A stretch of 64,000 bases of DNA from Ahrensia sp. (lineage in GTDB: Bacteria; Pseudomonadota; Alphaproteobacteria; Rhizobiales; Rhizobiaceae): assembly GCA_002706335.1 (NCBI GenBank), contig PAKZ01000028.1, forward strand, positions 1 to 64,000, in the 5' to 3' direction. The notes beneath the pieces are model-generated. The model ran no database searches. It was not told the DNA's origin and worked only from the letters and a program-made list of their open reading frames with translations. The first letter of the stretch is position 1. Each line of letters starts with the position of its first letter. Below are positions 1-7,070 of the stretch, piece after piece. Position numbers and translations under genes: made by a program.

Positions 1-430
1 AGACAGAGCGATCCCCGACCGCCCGTCTTCCAGTTTGTTTGAGCTCACGGCAGTTCCCGCTGCGCGGGAACGCCTCCGCATGGGCCTCGCATAAGCTCGG
101 ACGGCCGGTCGGCCTTGCGGGCTTCGCCCGGGTTCTTTGAAGCCACGAAGATCGAGGTGTTGGCGCGGAGCGGGATGACGCGCGCCCACTCTCCACCTTG
201 TGGGGGAGAAAGCAAAAGCTTGGGTTTAGCGACAGCTAAGCCCTTAGCTTTCGCAAGAGGGGGGTCGCGATGTCAGCCATCGGGAAATACGGGCCACTGC
301 CCGGGTTCTTTGAAAGCCCGAAACCAAAGCGGAGGGCCTGAGCGAGGAGCTTGCCGCCGGACGAGTTCGTGCGTGACATTGCCGGCCTCCCGCTGGTAAA
401 CCCCGCCGGTCCAACAGGAAGACCCGCCGC
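1..430. other. gene-free 5' stretch with small repeats
   Basis: I see no supportable gene before the methyltransferase that starts at 431. The stretch holds a perfect hairpin (GTTCCCGC, TGC, GCGGGAAC at 53-71), a 16-base direct repeat (126-141 and 299-314), a near-perfect inverted repeat (222-230 with 235-243, one G-T pair) and a short stem of the CTCC...GGAG kind around 189-208, which resembles intergenic repeats common in alphaproteobacteria. Open frames here are Arg/Ser/Pro rich and look non-coding. If a gene lies upstream of the window, its 3' end is not visible. Confidence 0.6.
126..314. repeat. 16-base direct repeat pair, 173 bases apart
   Basis: The sequence GCCCGGGTTCTTTGAA occurs at 126-141 and again at 299-314, each followed by a similar AGC-rich tail. 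Between the copies lies the GGGTTTAGC/GCTAAGCCC near-palindrome. Only two copies were noticed in this window. Origin is unknown; it could be the remnant of a duplicated intergenic element. Confidence 0.5.
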
Positions 431-1093
431 ATGCAGCCATGGATCGAGCTCGACACCGCGACCGTTCCCGGAGACGGCCAGAAATTGCGGCTGATCCGGC
501 GCGGCGACGAATTCTCCATCATGACGGGACCGACCGCGCTTATGAACAGCCGCGTTTTCGGCTCGGAGGAAACCCTGGCGCGCCTCGCCCGCGAGCGGCT
601 CGAAGGGCGCAAGAGCCCGAAGATACTGATCGGCGGACTCGGCATGGGCTTCACCCTGCGCGCCGCGCTGGCGGAATTCGGCGGCGATGCCGCGATTACC
701 GTCTCCGAACTCGTCCCGGCGGTCGTCGTCTGGGCGCGCGGGCCGCTCGCCGGCCTCTTCGCGGGCAGCCTCGACGATCCGCGCGTCACCATCCATGAAG
801 GCGATGTGGCGCAGATGATCGCCGCGGGCGGATGGGACGCCATCCTGCTCGATGTTGACAACGGCCCCGAGGGCCTGACCCGGGACGAAAACGACAGTCT
901 CTACGGTTATGAAGGCCTTGCGGCGACCCGCAGCGCGCTGCGCCCCGGCGGCCTCTTCGCCGTCTGGTCGTCGCACCGCAGCCCGGATTTCACCCGGCGG
1001 CTCAAGGGGTCCGGCTTCAAGGTGGAGGAGGTCGCGGCGCGGGCGCGCGGCAAACGCGGCGCCCGTCACGTCATCTGGATCGGGACGAGGTAG
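431..1093 (+). CDS. spermidine-synthase-like methyltransferase
   Basis: A 220-residue protein of the spermine/spermidine synthase-like class I methyltransferase family. It has the Rossmann glycine motif ILIGGLGMGFTLRAAL at about 71-86, an acidic motif VSELVPAVVVWA that would hold the cofactor adenosyl group, and a DAILLDVDNGPEG segment near 135-147 matching the active-site strand of this fold. The N-terminal beta domain of true spermidine synthases is short. ATG 431 is preceded by AGGAAGA at about 8 bases. It stands alone, with a tiny membrane-protein gene convergent downstream. The substrate is not deducible; polyamine synthesis is possible, but the family contains many enzymes of unknown specificity. 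Confidence 0.8.
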   Translation: MQPWIELDTATVPGDGQKLRLIRRGDEFSIMTGPTALMNSRVFGSEETLARLARERLEGRKSPKILIGGLGMGFTLRAALAEFGGDAAITVSELVPAVVVWARGPLAGLFAGSLDDPRVTIHEGDVAQMIAAGGWDAILLDVDNGPEGLTRDENDSLYGYEGLAATRSALRPGGLFAVWSSHRSPDFTRRLKGSGFKVEEVAARARGKRGARHVIWIGTR

Positions 1094-1126
1094 CGCCTCC
1101 CTGCCGCCGCTCCTGGCGGGCGAAGC

Positions 1127-1276
1127 CTATGCGGCCGCAAGCGCGTGGCCGAGCCAATAGGCAAGGAAGAACAGGACAGCGGCGGTGCCCATGAACACCG
1201 CCAGATATTTCGGGCTGGGCTCTGTCGGATTGAGCGCCTCCCACATGGATGCGAGCGCTTCCTGCAAGGATCTCAT
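1127..1276 (-). CDS. 49-residue single-pass membrane protein
   Basis: Reading on the minus strand from ATG 1276 to TAG 1127 gives 49 residues: a polar N terminus (MRSLQEALASMWEAL, NPTEPSPKY) followed by one hydrophobic helix (about 25-47: LAVFMGTAAVLFFLAYWLG then HALAAA). An AAAGGTG Shine-Dalgarno lies about 6-7 bases upstream of the ATG. Composition and RBS support a real gene. It is isolated between the methyltransferase and the DUF2188-like gene. No function can be assigned. Confidence 0.6.
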   Translation of the reverse strand: MRSLQEALASMWEALNPTEPSPKYLAVFMGTAAVLFFLAYWLGHALAAA

Positions 1277-1411
1277 CGGATTCACCTTTGGGTTCGTTGC
1301 TGGATCATCCTTCCATCTTGTGCGCCGGCGCCCGGATGTCCAGTGGCGAACGGCGCGGAACGCTCGCCGCCGGCCCGCGTTGTTCCTTCACAAACACGAA
1401 AGGAGCGCAAA

Positions 1412-1669
1412 ATGACGAACCCGAATTACGAGATTGTCGAGCGCGAAGGCGGATTTGCGTGGAAGCTTGGCGACGCCTTTTCAGAAACCTATCCGACCCG
1501 GGACGCGGCTAGCGCCGCCGCCATCGAGGATTCCGCGAAGCGCCAGTCCGGCAAGGCCCGGACCAACGCGCAGGCCGATGGCGACGCACGCCGCTGGCAC
1601 GACGAGATGGCCGATAACGATACCGGTCACGAGACCGATATCATCAACAGTTCGGCGCACCGCTACTGA
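1412..1669 (+). CDS. small DUF2188-like protein
   Basis: An 85-residue soluble protein. The N-terminal part (YEIVEREGGFAWKLGDAFSE, then YPTRDAASAAAIEDSAKRQ) resembles DUF2188: a strand ending in a Trp, then a helix with an alternating Ala/Lys pattern. The C-terminal half is polar and probably disordered. ATG 1412 is chosen because AGGAGCG lies 6-11 bases before it; the frame stays open upstream but without codon character. The stop overlaps the 3' end of the convergent transporter gene by 7 bases. Function unknown. Confidence 0.65.
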   Translation: MTNPNYEIVEREGGFAWKLGDAFSETYPTRDAASAAAIEDSAKRQSGKARTNAQADGDARRWHDEMADNDTGHETDIINSSAHRY

Positions 1670-2553
1670 CGGTCGGGCTCGGCCCGGCTCTCGCGCCAGA
1701 CGATATAGACACCGCTGGCGATGATCACGGCGGCGCCGGCATAGGTCAGGAAATCGGGAATCTCGTTCCAGAAGATCCAGCCCATCAAGGTCGCCCAGAT
1801 CAGCGCGGTATAGTCGAACGGCGCGACCACGGCCGCGGGCGCGAAGCGAAAGGCCTGCGTCATCATCGTGATCCCGACCGTGCCGAACAGCGCGATCCCG
1901 GCGAAGAGCCACAGATCCTCCATGCGCACCGGCGTCCACACGAAAGGCATCGCCAGCGCGCTCAGCAACGCGCCCGCCCCGGTCAGATAGAGCATCAGCG
2001 TCCAGACCGACTCGCGCGGATCGACCCAGCGCGCGCTGATCATCAACGCCGCGTAGAGAAAGGCCGTCGCGACCGGAAAGAGCGACGCCGCCTGGAAGGT
2101 CGAACTGCCGGGCCTGACCACGATCAGCACGCCGGCAAAACCGATCAGCACCGCGGCCCAGCGCCGCCATCCGACCGGCTCTTTCAGGACAAGAGCTGAC
2201 AAGGCCGTGATAAACACTGGTGCGGCGAAGATCAGCACCGTCGCCTCGGCCAGGCCGAGATAGGAAAGCCCGGTGAAGAACAGTGTCGCCGCCCCTACCC
2301 AGATCGCGCCGCGCACCAGATGGGCCGTCGGCTTGTAGGTCCTCAGCGCATCACGCCCGCCCATCCTCCACGCAACCGCGACGGCGATCGGCAGGGCGAT
2401 CAGATTGCGCATGAACAGGATCTGGACAGGCGCATAGCCCGCCGTCAGCGTTTTCGCGAAGGCGTCGTTGATGCACAGGCTGAAGACCCCGATGATCATC
2501 AGACCGATTCCGGTAAAGGCCTGCGATCGTCGATTGTCCGGCGCCTTGAGCAT
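1663..2553 (-). CDS. EamA/DMT family transporter
   Basis: A 296-residue protein with about ten hydrophobic helices arranged as two EamA repeats, the architecture of drug/metabolite exporters such as RhaT, YdcZ and RarD relatives. The first repeat opens with GIGLMIIGVFSLCINDAFAKT; the second starts near FPVATAFLYAALMISARWVD. It is transcribed away from a 69-residue small gene and the LysR gene at 3125. By neighbourhood the LysR protein may control it, but the 69-residue gene lies between them on the same strand, so this is inference. Substrate unknown. Confidence 0.85.
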   Translation of the reverse strand: MLKAPDNRRSQAFTGIGLMIIGVFSLCINDAFAKTLTAGYAPVQILFMRNLIALPIAVAVAWRMGGRDALRTYKPTAHLVRGAIWVGAATLFFTGLSYLGLAEATVLIFAAPVFITALSALVLKEPVGWRRWAAVLIGFAGVLIVVRPGSSTFQAASLFPVATAFLYAALMISARWVDPRESVWTLMLYLTGAGALLSALAMPFVWTPVRMEDLWLFAGIALFGTVGITMMTQAFRFAPAAVVAPFDYTALIWATLMGWIFWNEIPDFLTYAGAAVIIASGVYIVWRESRAEPDRQ

Positions 2554-2813
2554 GTCCTGTCCCGTTTTCTTTCCGAGACTGAGGCCTTAGATCATCGCCA
2601 GCGCGCGGCACAAGCCCTGCGACGGCCTCTCCTGACACGCTGCGGCAGCGCGGCTGTCTGGCGCTTGACGCGCCATCGAGCGCTCCCCGGGCAATATACG
2701 GATGCCCGCAAAGTGTAACCGTTTCGCAGATGTCCCGGCGCTTCGGATTATGATATGGAGCCACATTGGCGGCTTCCTCTTGGGGTATAGGCAGCCAATC
2801 GCGGCGGCCAACC

Positions 2814-3023
2814 CTACCCAACCCCTGGCCGCCGCGCCAGGGTTGCGGCGCGATCCGCGCCGGTCCGACGGCTTTCGAAAAAGCCCGCAAACACCGTTCT
2901 AACCGCCATTCGGCGCTCAACGCCCGCCTTTTCCCGCGCGTCTTTTCTCAGCGCGTCCAGTTCGTCGTCCGTCAGCGCGGCCAGATCGCAGCCCGACGCG
3001 AAATACTTCCGGATCGTTTCCAT
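2814..3023 (-). CDS. small hypothetical protein, 69 residues
   Basis: The first ~45 residues (METIRKYFASGCDLAALTDD, ELDALRKDAREKAGVERR) look like a real helical soluble protein, with acidic and basic residues in amphipathic order. The last ~15 residues are Arg/Ala rich and less convincing. An AAGGGAT stretch lies about 12 bases before the ATG. It sits divergent from the LysR gene and upstream of the DMT transporter on the same strand, separated by about 260 bases. No family recognised. It may be a real orphan gene or a chance frame. Confidence 0.4.
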   Translation of the reverse strand: METIRKYFASGCDLAALTDDELDALRKDAREKAGVERRMAVRTVFAGFFESRRTGADRAATLARRPGVG

Positions 3024-3104
3024 GGCTTGTCATCCCTTGAACTCTCGACCTTGGGACTAACAGGATGGCGACATCAGAAAAAATGAATTATAGGGATATC
3101 TTCG

Positions 3105-3119
3105 ATCTCTAACAGAGAT
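3105..3119. promoter_or_regulatory. perfect inverted repeat before LysR start
   Basis: ATCTCT-AAC-AGAGAT is a perfect 6-bp inverted repeat with a 3-base spacer, ending 5 bases before the LysR start codon at 3125. LysR-type regulators bind interrupted dyads near their own promoter, usually with a T-N11-A core, and this dyad has the right size. Its position over the translation start region fits autorepression. The regulatory role is inferred. Confidence 0.45.
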
Positions 3120-3124
3120 ATAAA

Positions 3125-4054
3125 ATGGAACTCTCCGATCTGCATATATTCCGCACCGTCGCCCGCGAAGGCGGCGTCACCCGGGCTGCCGAAAAGCTGA
3201 ACCGCGTCCAGTCCAACGTGACCACGCGTGTGCGGCAATTGGAGGAAAAGCTTGGCGTCGATCTCTTCCTGCGGCAAGGCAGAGGCCTGATCCTGTCGCC
3301 GGCGGGCAAGACCCTGCTCGCCTATGCCAACCGCATGCTCGACCTCGCGGCGGAAGCCCGAAACGCGGTCACCGACCGGGCTCCCCGCGGTCTGCTGCGG
3401 ATCGGATCCATGGAAAGCGCCGCCGCCATTCGCCTGCCCACGGCGCTATCGGAATTCAATCGCCGCTTTCCGGACGTGACGGTCGAGCTGCGCACCGGCA
3501 ACACGCTGCAACTCGGTAACGCCCTGCTTTCCGGCGAAATCGATGCGGCCTTTGCCGGCGAGCCCCTGCCAGACGGCCCGTTCAACACTTTGACCGCCTA
3601 CATCGAGGATCTGGTCATCGTCACCGCCAAGACCGTGCCGCTAGACGGCCCTCCCGGCAGCCCGTCGCGCGTCATGCTCGCCTTCGAACATGGCTGCCCG
3701 CACCGCATGCGCCTGGAAGACTGGTTTGAAAGCCGAGGCATCATGGCCGAACGGATCGTCGAAATGGGCTCCTGGCACGCCATCCTGGGCTGCGCGGCGG
3801 TCGGCATGGGTGTCGCACTTCTGCCCCGCATCGTCGTCGAGACGATCCCTGATCGCGCCGCATTGCAAATCCATGATTTGCCCCCGAACAAGAACCGCGC
3901 CCGTACCCTGCTCGCATGGCGCAAGGGCATCACCTCGCCCAATGTCGAGGCCCTGGTTTCCCTCTATGAAGGCGGGACAGCCCCGACCCTGACGCCAAAC
4001 GCCCGTCCCGGCTTGCAAAGCCGCGCCGGAGAGGACACAACATCGAGGCTGTGA
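3125..4054 (+). CDS. LysR-family transcriptional regulator
   Basis: A 309-residue LysR regulator. Residues 1-60 are the winged helix-turn-helix (LHIFRTVAREGGVTRAAEKL then NRVQSNVTTRVRQLEEKLG), followed by the linker helix and a periplasmic-binding-like effector domain from about 90. The sequence pattern, especially GSMESAAAIRLP and FEHGCPHRMRLEDW, is like the PtrR/YneJ subgroup that controls putrescine-related genes, although subgroup assignment by eye is uncertain. The stop (TGA 4052-4054) overlaps the GTG start of the cyclotransferase gene, so these are cotranscribed. A palindrome at 3105-3119 may serve autoregulation. Confidence 0.88.
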   Translation: MELSDLHIFRTVAREGGVTRAAEKLNRVQSNVTTRVRQLEEKLGVDLFLRQGRGLILSPAGKTLLAYANRMLDLAAEARNAVTDRAPRGLLRIGSMESAAAIRLPTALSEFNRRFPDVTVELRTGNTLQLGNALLSGEIDAAFAGEPLPDGPFNTLTAYIEDLVIVTAKTVPLDGPPGSPSRVMLAFEHGCPHRMRLEDWFESRGIMAERIVEMGSWHAILGCAAVGMGVALLPRIVVETIPDRAALQIHDLPPNKNRARTLLAWRKGITSPNVEALVSLYEGGTAPTLTPNARPGLQSRAGEDTTSRL

Positions 4055-4785
4055 CTAAAGCCTCAGATCCCTTCATCCATCATCCGGTCCTGCGCGAGAG
4101 GATCGTCGAACCCGAAAAATCATCCTTCCGCACCTTCGAGCCTTCGGATCTCGACGAGGCGATGAGGGAGCTCGGCATGCCCGAGAACTGGCGTTATACG
4201 GACGAGCAGCGCGAAGCGCTACGCAAGGCAACGCTTGCCGGGCGGGAGGGCGAGGATCTCTGGGTCTTTGCCTATGGCTCGCTGATGTGGAACCCCGCTT
4301 TCCTCTTCGCGGAAGTCCGTCATGGCTGCATCGACGGTTATGCCCGTTCCTTTTGCCTCTACGATACGCGCGGCGGCAGGGGCACAAAGGAACAGCCAGG
4401 CCTGATGGCGGCGCTCGACAAGGGCGAACATTGCCATGGACTGGTCTTCCGCATCGCCGCCGATCTCGCCGAGGCAGAAAGCCGGATTCTGTTCAAGCGC
4501 GAGATGCTGATGGGCTCCTACGTGCCCGGCTTCGTCAGCTGCGATACCGGCCTTGGCAGCGTCGAGGCGCTGACCTTTGTGGCAAATCACGCAGCGCCGC
4601 ATATTCGCACCGACATCCCGTACGCCGACAAGGTCCGCTTCATCGCCACTGGCACGGGCCGGCTCGGCTCCAGTCGGGAATATCTGGAAAACCTCGCCGA
4701 TCAATTCGAGGCGTTGGGAATCGACGACCCGGAAGTATTCGGCCTGTTGAAGGATGTCCGCGCCTTTTCCGGGGCCGCCGACTGA
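4051..4785 (+). CDS. gamma-glutamylcyclotransferase (ChaC-like)
   Basis: A 244-residue protein of the ChaC branch of gamma-glutamylcyclotransferases, which cleave glutathione to 5-oxoproline and Cys-Gly. The substrate-binding loop VFAYGSLMWNP is at about 73-83, and the conserved segment ILFKREMLMGSYVP near 150 holds the predicted catalytic glutamate. An N-terminal extension of ~70 residues precedes the fold. The GTG start overlaps the LysR stop, and the TGA stop overlaps the ATG of the phosphatase gene, giving a three-gene translationally coupled unit. A second, distant cyclotransferase-like gene lies at 46639-47289. Confidence 0.85.
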   Translation: MTKASDPFIHHPVLRERIVEPEKSSFRTFEPSDLDEAMRELGMPENWRYTDEQREALRKATLAGREGEDLWVFAYGSLMWNPAFLFAEVRHGCIDGYARSFCLYDTRGGRGTKEQPGLMAALDKGEHCHGLVFRIAADLAEAESRILFKREMLMGSYVPGFVSCDTGLGSVEALTFVANHAAPHIRTDIPYADKVRFIATGTGRLGSSREYLENLADQFEALGIDDPEVFGLLKDVRAFSGAAD

Positions 4786-5540
4786 TGCCGCATCTCTACG
4801 CCATCGGCGATATCCATGGTCGCCGCGATCTGCTCGATCCGCTGCTCGACGCGATCGTCTGCGACGCAGGCGAGCACGGTGACGCGCCTCGCATCGTCTT
4901 TCTCGGCGATATCGTCGACCGGGGCCCGGAAAGCCGCCAGTCGCTAGACAGGGTGATCGCGACCCTGGAAGCCTTCCCGGGCTCCCGGCTGATCCTCGGT
5001 AATCACGAGGAATTCATGCTGCGTTTCATCGACGAGCCGGAGCGTCGCGACAGGATCGCGAAAACATGGTTTGCCAATGGCGGACTGGAAACGATCGCCT
5101 CATACGGTTTCGGAAAAAGCGACAACGTCGATGCCATCGCCGCGCGCATTGCCGAGGAGCGGGCTGCCCATATCGACGCCCTGCGCGCCGCCGACTGGAT
5201 GGTCGAGACCGAACGCTACTGTTTCGTCCATGGCGGCGTGGATCCGATGCTGCCGCTTGCCGACCAGGATCCGGAGACAACACGATGGATCCGGCACGAT
5301 TTTCTCGATTATTCCGACCCGCTGGAAAAGATCGTGATCCACGGCCATACCCCGACCGACGCGTCGCTGCCGGAAGTTCACGCCAACCGGATTGCCATCG
5401 ACACTGGCGCCTTCCGGAGCGGACACCTCACCTGCGCCATTCTGGACGAGACAGGCGAAACCCCGCCGCGTTTCCTGGCGACCGACGATCACGGCTCCGA
5501 AATTGCTGTCACTGCCGTCGATCCGCTGAACTGGCCATAG
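4785..5540 (+). CDS. PPP-family metallophosphoesterase
   Basis: A 251-residue serine/threonine-phosphatase-type metallophosphoesterase. All three signature motifs are present: GDIHG (8-12), GDIVDRG (about 43-49) and GNHE (about 73-76), plus metal-binding histidines in FVHGGV and IHGHTPT. The size is that of bacterial PrpA/ApaH-like PPP enzymes. The start at ATG 4785 overlaps the stop of the preceding ChaC-like gene by one base. A longer upstream frame exists but runs through the cyclotransferase gene. It may act on phosphoproteins or on dinucleoside polyphosphates; the sequence does not decide. Confidence 0.85.
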   Translation: MPHLYAIGDIHGRRDLLDPLLDAIVCDAGEHGDAPRIVFLGDIVDRGPESRQSLDRVIATLEAFPGSRLILGNHEEFMLRFIDEPERRDRIAKTWFANGGLETIASYGFGKSDNVDAIAARIAEERAAHIDALRAADWMVETERYCFVHGGVDPMLPLADQDPETTRWIRHDFLDYSDPLEKIVIHGHTPTDASLPEVHANRIAIDTGAFRSGHLTCAILDETGETPPRFLATDDHGSEIAVTAVDPLNWP

Positions 5541-5669
5541 GATCAGCTCACGGGCAAACGGGATGCAATAACCCGCCATGCGGCTTCCGCATGCCTGCCC
5601 TGCGCATTCTCCCTCTGCAAATTGGTGCGCTGCAGCATCATATTGCGGTCAAGCAAAGGAGAAAGAACA

Positions 5670-5834
5670 ATGGCAAGAAACCGTTTTGCACAAACACTCG
5701 GCCGGATCGCGAACAGGATCCAGGGCCCTTCGCTGCGTCAGGTGGAAGAGGATTACCTCTCCAAGTCGGTCTCGATTTACGATCTTGAGCGCCGCATGCA
5801 GGAAATAGAGCGCGGCAAGTTCCGCAGCTTCTGA
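5670..5834 (+). CDS. DUF3563-like small protein
   Basis: A 54-residue protein. The C-terminal segment EDYLSKSVSIYDLERRMQEI matches the pattern of DUF3563, in which a tyrosine-leucine motif, a short polar stretch and DLERR follow each other. The N terminus is basic. AAAGGAGAAAG at 5656-5665 gives a strong ribosome-binding site. It is monocistronic by spacing. The function of the family is unknown. Confidence 0.65.
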   Translation: MARNRFAQTLGRIANRIQGPSLRQVEEDYLSKSVSIYDLERRMQEIERGKFRSF

Positions 5835-5923
5835 TCTACGGACAGGCTGGCCCGCGAAAGACCTCCAGCGCGGGCCGCGCCTTCCCTCTTGCGTACACCA
5901 CAAATCGTGGCAGGCTTGCCGCC

Positions 5924-6343
5924 ATGTTGCGGTTCGCACTTCTTCTCATTCTTTTCATCCCCCCCGTAGCAATCTCGGAGCCGCTCGATCGATTCGCGGG
6001 CCGCTATCGCGGCTGCGCAGTTTCCGGAGGGGAATGGGTCCCGATCGAAACCACGCTCGCCGTTTCGGGCAATCGCCTGTCCGGTTCCTACATCTTCATC
6101 GAATCCTCCGGCCGCAACGTGAACGGCACCATCATTTTCGAAAGCCATGACGGCGGCGACAGCGTCACGCTGCAGTGGCGCGACCTCTATGGCGAAGGCT
6201 CCGCTGCCTTCGACTTCACCGCGGATGGCTCTCGTTTCGACGGTTACTGGGCAGCTGAATCAAGCGAAAGTCGCTTCGACTGGAACGGGGTGCGCATCGG
6301 AAGCGGCCGGACCATACCGGACTGCCGAACCCCGATCAGCTGA
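5924..6343 (+). CDS. secreted hypothetical protein
   Basis: A 139-residue protein with a clear signal peptide (MLRFALLLILFIPPVAISEP; cleavage likely after AIS). The mature part is rich in beta-strand alternation (YRGCAVSGGEWVPIETTLAV, LSGSYIFIESSGRNVNGTI), suggesting a small beta-barrel or lipocalin-like fold, and has two cysteines (in YRGCAV and PDCRTP) that could form a disulfide. Codon use agrees with neighbours. No family recognised. It resembles in general design the secreted protein at 15178-15705, but I see no convincing homology. Confidence 0.65.
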   Translation: MLRFALLLILFIPPVAISEPLDRFAGRYRGCAVSGGEWVPIETTLAVSGNRLSGSYIFIESSGRNVNGTIIFESHDGGDSVTLQWRDLYGEGSAAFDFTADGSRFDGYWAAESSESRFDWNGVRIGSGRTIPDCRTPIS

Positions 6344-6551
6344 GTGCAAATGCCGCGAACTGATCCGGAATTCTTAATTGCGCGTAAAGACAAACGGTGA
6401 GACGCTGCAAAGCGTCACGCAGACGTGAACGATTGTCGCTTGCGGGAACGACGCAAAAGATGGAGCGTCATCCCAGGGGTTCGTCAGGCGAAGGTTGTTG
6501 GATCGCGTCTGGCGTTGCCATAACGGACACCAGGCAAAGGAGATACCCGCC

Positions 6552-6737
6552 ATGTCCAGCCGTTCCTCCCTGATTCTCGATCTGGCCAGGGTCATGATCA
6601 AGCAGGCGAAGATGCTCAAAGCCCAGGGGTTGTTCGCGGAAGCCCGCGCAATCGCCAGCCGTGCTATTGAGCTCAACCACGTCGGACATGCCTCCCAACG
6701 GCTTCAGCCGGTTCCGGTCCGTATAAAGCGCCGCTGA
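6552..6737 (+). CDS. 61-residue helical protein, copy 1
   Basis: A small, basic, all-helical protein (MSSRSSLILDLARVMIKQAK, MLKAQGLFAEARAIASRAIE, LNHVGHASQR and a basic tail). The middle has the look of a half TPR motif (two short helices joined by a G turn, with the Ala-Glu-Ala pattern). ATG 6552 follows AAAGGAGAT at good spacing. The next gene, 6846-7031, encodes a homologous protein of exactly the same length. Function unknown; a small adaptor is conceivable. Confidence 0.6.
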   Translation: MSSRSSLILDLARVMIKQAKMLKAQGLFAEARAIASRAIELNHVGHASQRLQPVPVRIKRR

Positions 6738-6845
6738 CAAGTCCAGCCGCGCATTCCGTTGCGGCGTGCTACAAGTTTCGCGCAAGCATCGTATGGCTTG
6801 ATCTTCTAATAGCCCGAAATGCCTCGGGTGAAGAGAAGAAGAACC

Positions 6846-7031
6846 ATGATGGTCGAACAACAAAAGCTCGAGCGGATCGTCCTCGCGATCCATGATCAGG
6901 CAAGACTCCTTCGCCGCGCCGGCAAAACCGCCGAAGCAAGTGGGATGGAGCATCGGGCCGCCGAACTTCGCGCCCTTTGTGCCGCGCGCCTCTCATCCAA
7001 TCTCGTGGAATTCAGCCGCCAGGCGGCCTGA
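6846..7031 (+). CDS. 61-residue helical protein, copy 2
   Basis: Aligned without gaps to the 6552 gene product, residues 18-41 share Q18, A19, L22, G26, A29, E30, A31, R37, A38, E40 and L41, with conservative changes between. The sequence is MMVEQQKLERIVLAIHDQAR then LLRRAGKTAEASGMEHRAAE. It is less basic at the C terminus than copy 1. Two adjacent ATGs (6846, 6849) are possible starts; a GAAGAGAAGAA purine tract precedes. It is convergent with cckA (stop 7071). Function unknown. Confidence 0.55.
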   Translation: MMVEQQKLERIVLAIHDQARLLRRAGKTAEASGMEHRAAELRALCAARLSSNLVEFSRQAA

Positions 7032-7070
7032 CAGCTGGCAGCCTGAAACTACGGAAATGCGTCAACGTCG

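Noticed and set aside
126-314. CRISPR-like direct repeats
   Set aside because: Only two copies, with 157 bases between and no cas genes.
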